Origin: Candidatus Cloacimonadota bacterium
Lineage (GTDB): Bacteria; Cloacimonadota; Cloacimonadia; Cloacimonadales; TCS61
DNA length: 5,373 nt
Direction of reading: 5' to 3'
NCBI GenBank assembly: GCA_030638385.1
Contig: DAOWES010000130.1
Coordinates: 1 to 5,373 of the forward strand
In this document: positions 5,253-5,373 of the stretch, one piece after another
How positions within the stretch are numbered: the first letter of the stretch is position 1
Layout of the letters: every line of letters begins with the position of its first letter
Position numbers and translations under genes: made by a program
The notes under the pieces: generated by a model
What the model saw: the letters and a program-made list of their open reading frames with translations, nothing else
Databases searched by the model: none
What the model was told of the DNA's origin: nothing

Positions 5253-5315
5253 CAAGCAGACCAATCTCGTCTCATTGATGCTTGCCCACCTCTGGTGGAA
5301 AGACGAGAACGCTTT
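5253..5315. repeat. Nested inverted repeats with alternative pairings
   Basis: TCTCGTCT (5265-5272) is perfectly complementary to AGACGAGA (5301-5308). It encloses a hairpin CCACC (5286-5290) / GGTGG (5294-5298) with a 3-nt loop. A competing structure pairs CAAGCA (5253-5258) with TGCTTG (5279-5284) and CAAT (5262-5265) with ATTG (5274-5277). A T5 run (5312-5316) follows the outer stem. This much pairing suggests a structured RNA, an attenuator-like element or a mobile palindromic repeat. Confidence 0.55.
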
Positions 5316-5337
5316 TTGGGGTAATATATTTCATTTT

Positions 5338-5373
5338 CACCACGAAATCCCTAAGGCACGAAGTTCCCTAAAA
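5338..5373. repeat. CACGAA repeat running off the right edge
   Basis: CACGAA at 5341-5346 and 5357-5362 are each followed by a TCCCTAA-type sequence (5348-5354 and 5364-5370), giving two similar units with a 16-nt period. The window ends inside the second unit, so the array probably continues. CACGAA-rich intergenic repeats are a known pattern in several uncultured phyla. Confidence 0.65.

Larger units (their letters stand above)
5012..5373. other. Gene-free, repeat-rich right end
   Basis: I see no supported gene in these 362 nt. The stretch next to truC contains the A/T homopolymer tracts and duplicated motif upstream of that gene. The rest is a chain of small palindromes and short tandem repeats listed separately. 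A frame from 5194 to the right edge stays open for 60 codons on the plus strand, but it runs straight through two repeat types, has no ribosome binding site and resembles no family. A 22-codon ATG frame starting at 5210 is equally unsupported. Confidence 0.6.

Noticed and set aside
5210..5278. 22-codon ATG frame starting inside the CACAGA array
   Set aside because: No Shine-Dalgarno; the start lies in a repeat unit and the product shows no recognisable feature.
5194..5373. 60-codon plus-strand frame open to the right edge
   Set aside because: It reads through CACAGA and CACGAA repeats and several palindromes, lacks a ribosome site and matches no family I know.
5191..5373. CRISPR array
   Set aside because: Units are only 10 or 16 nt long with no spacers of uniform length, and no cas gene is present.

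Overview
The window is AT-rich bacterial DNA that carries one complete energy-conservation operon, the tail of a functionally linked gene, one convergent RNA-modification gene, and a gene-free end built from small repeats and palindromes. The gene set points to an anaerobe that makes or degrades propionate through the methylmalonyl-CoA route. The AT richness, a delta-type subunit with an exported N-terminal extension, and the short CACAGAT/CACGAA intergenic repeats would fit an uncultured lineage such as Cloacimonadota. That assignment is inference; no marker gene in the window settles it.

Layout: (1) 17-208 (+) is the C-terminal third of methylmalonyl-CoA epimerase. It is cut or broken at the left edge and followed by a strong intrinsic terminator (236-268). 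(2) 269-564 is a gene-free leader of about 300 nt with a strong Shine-Dalgarno at its end. (3) 565-4261 (+) holds four tightly packed genes: carboxyltransferase alpha subunit (mmdA), an OadG/MmdD-like small membrane subunit with an unusual periplasmic N-terminus, a biotin carrier protein (mmdC), and the Na+-pumping membrane beta subunit (mmdB). Gaps are 11 nt, a 1-nt overlap and 3 nt. The order alpha-delta-gamma-beta is that of known Na+-translocating methylmalonyl-CoA decarboxylase operons. (4) 4282-4314 is a hairpin with A and T tracts on its two sides that can terminate both this operon and the convergent gene. (5) 4322-5011 (-) is a TruC/RluA-type pseudouridine synthase. (6) 5012-5373 has no convincing gene. 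It contains a duplicated AAGCACTTG motif, a GATAGGT palindrome, a 10-nt-period CACAGA tandem repeat, a GCGAC dyad, a nested or alternative hairpin region and a CACGAA repeat running off the right edge.

How the genes work together: the epimerase interconverts (R)- and (S)-methylmalonyl-CoA. MmdA transfers the carboxyl group of (S)-methylmalonyl-CoA to biotin on MmdC, giving propionyl-CoA. The MmdD-like protein anchors and assembles the complex on the membrane. MmdB decarboxylates carboxybiotin and couples this to outward Na+ transport. No biotin carboxylase gene is present, which favours a decarboxylase (or a reversible, Na+-driven carboxylation of propionyl-CoA during propionate oxidation) over an ATP-dependent propionyl-CoA carboxylase. 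The most unusual points are the exported extension on the MmdD-like subunit, a charged substitution in the conserved ion-path motif of MmdB, and the repeat-rich right end.
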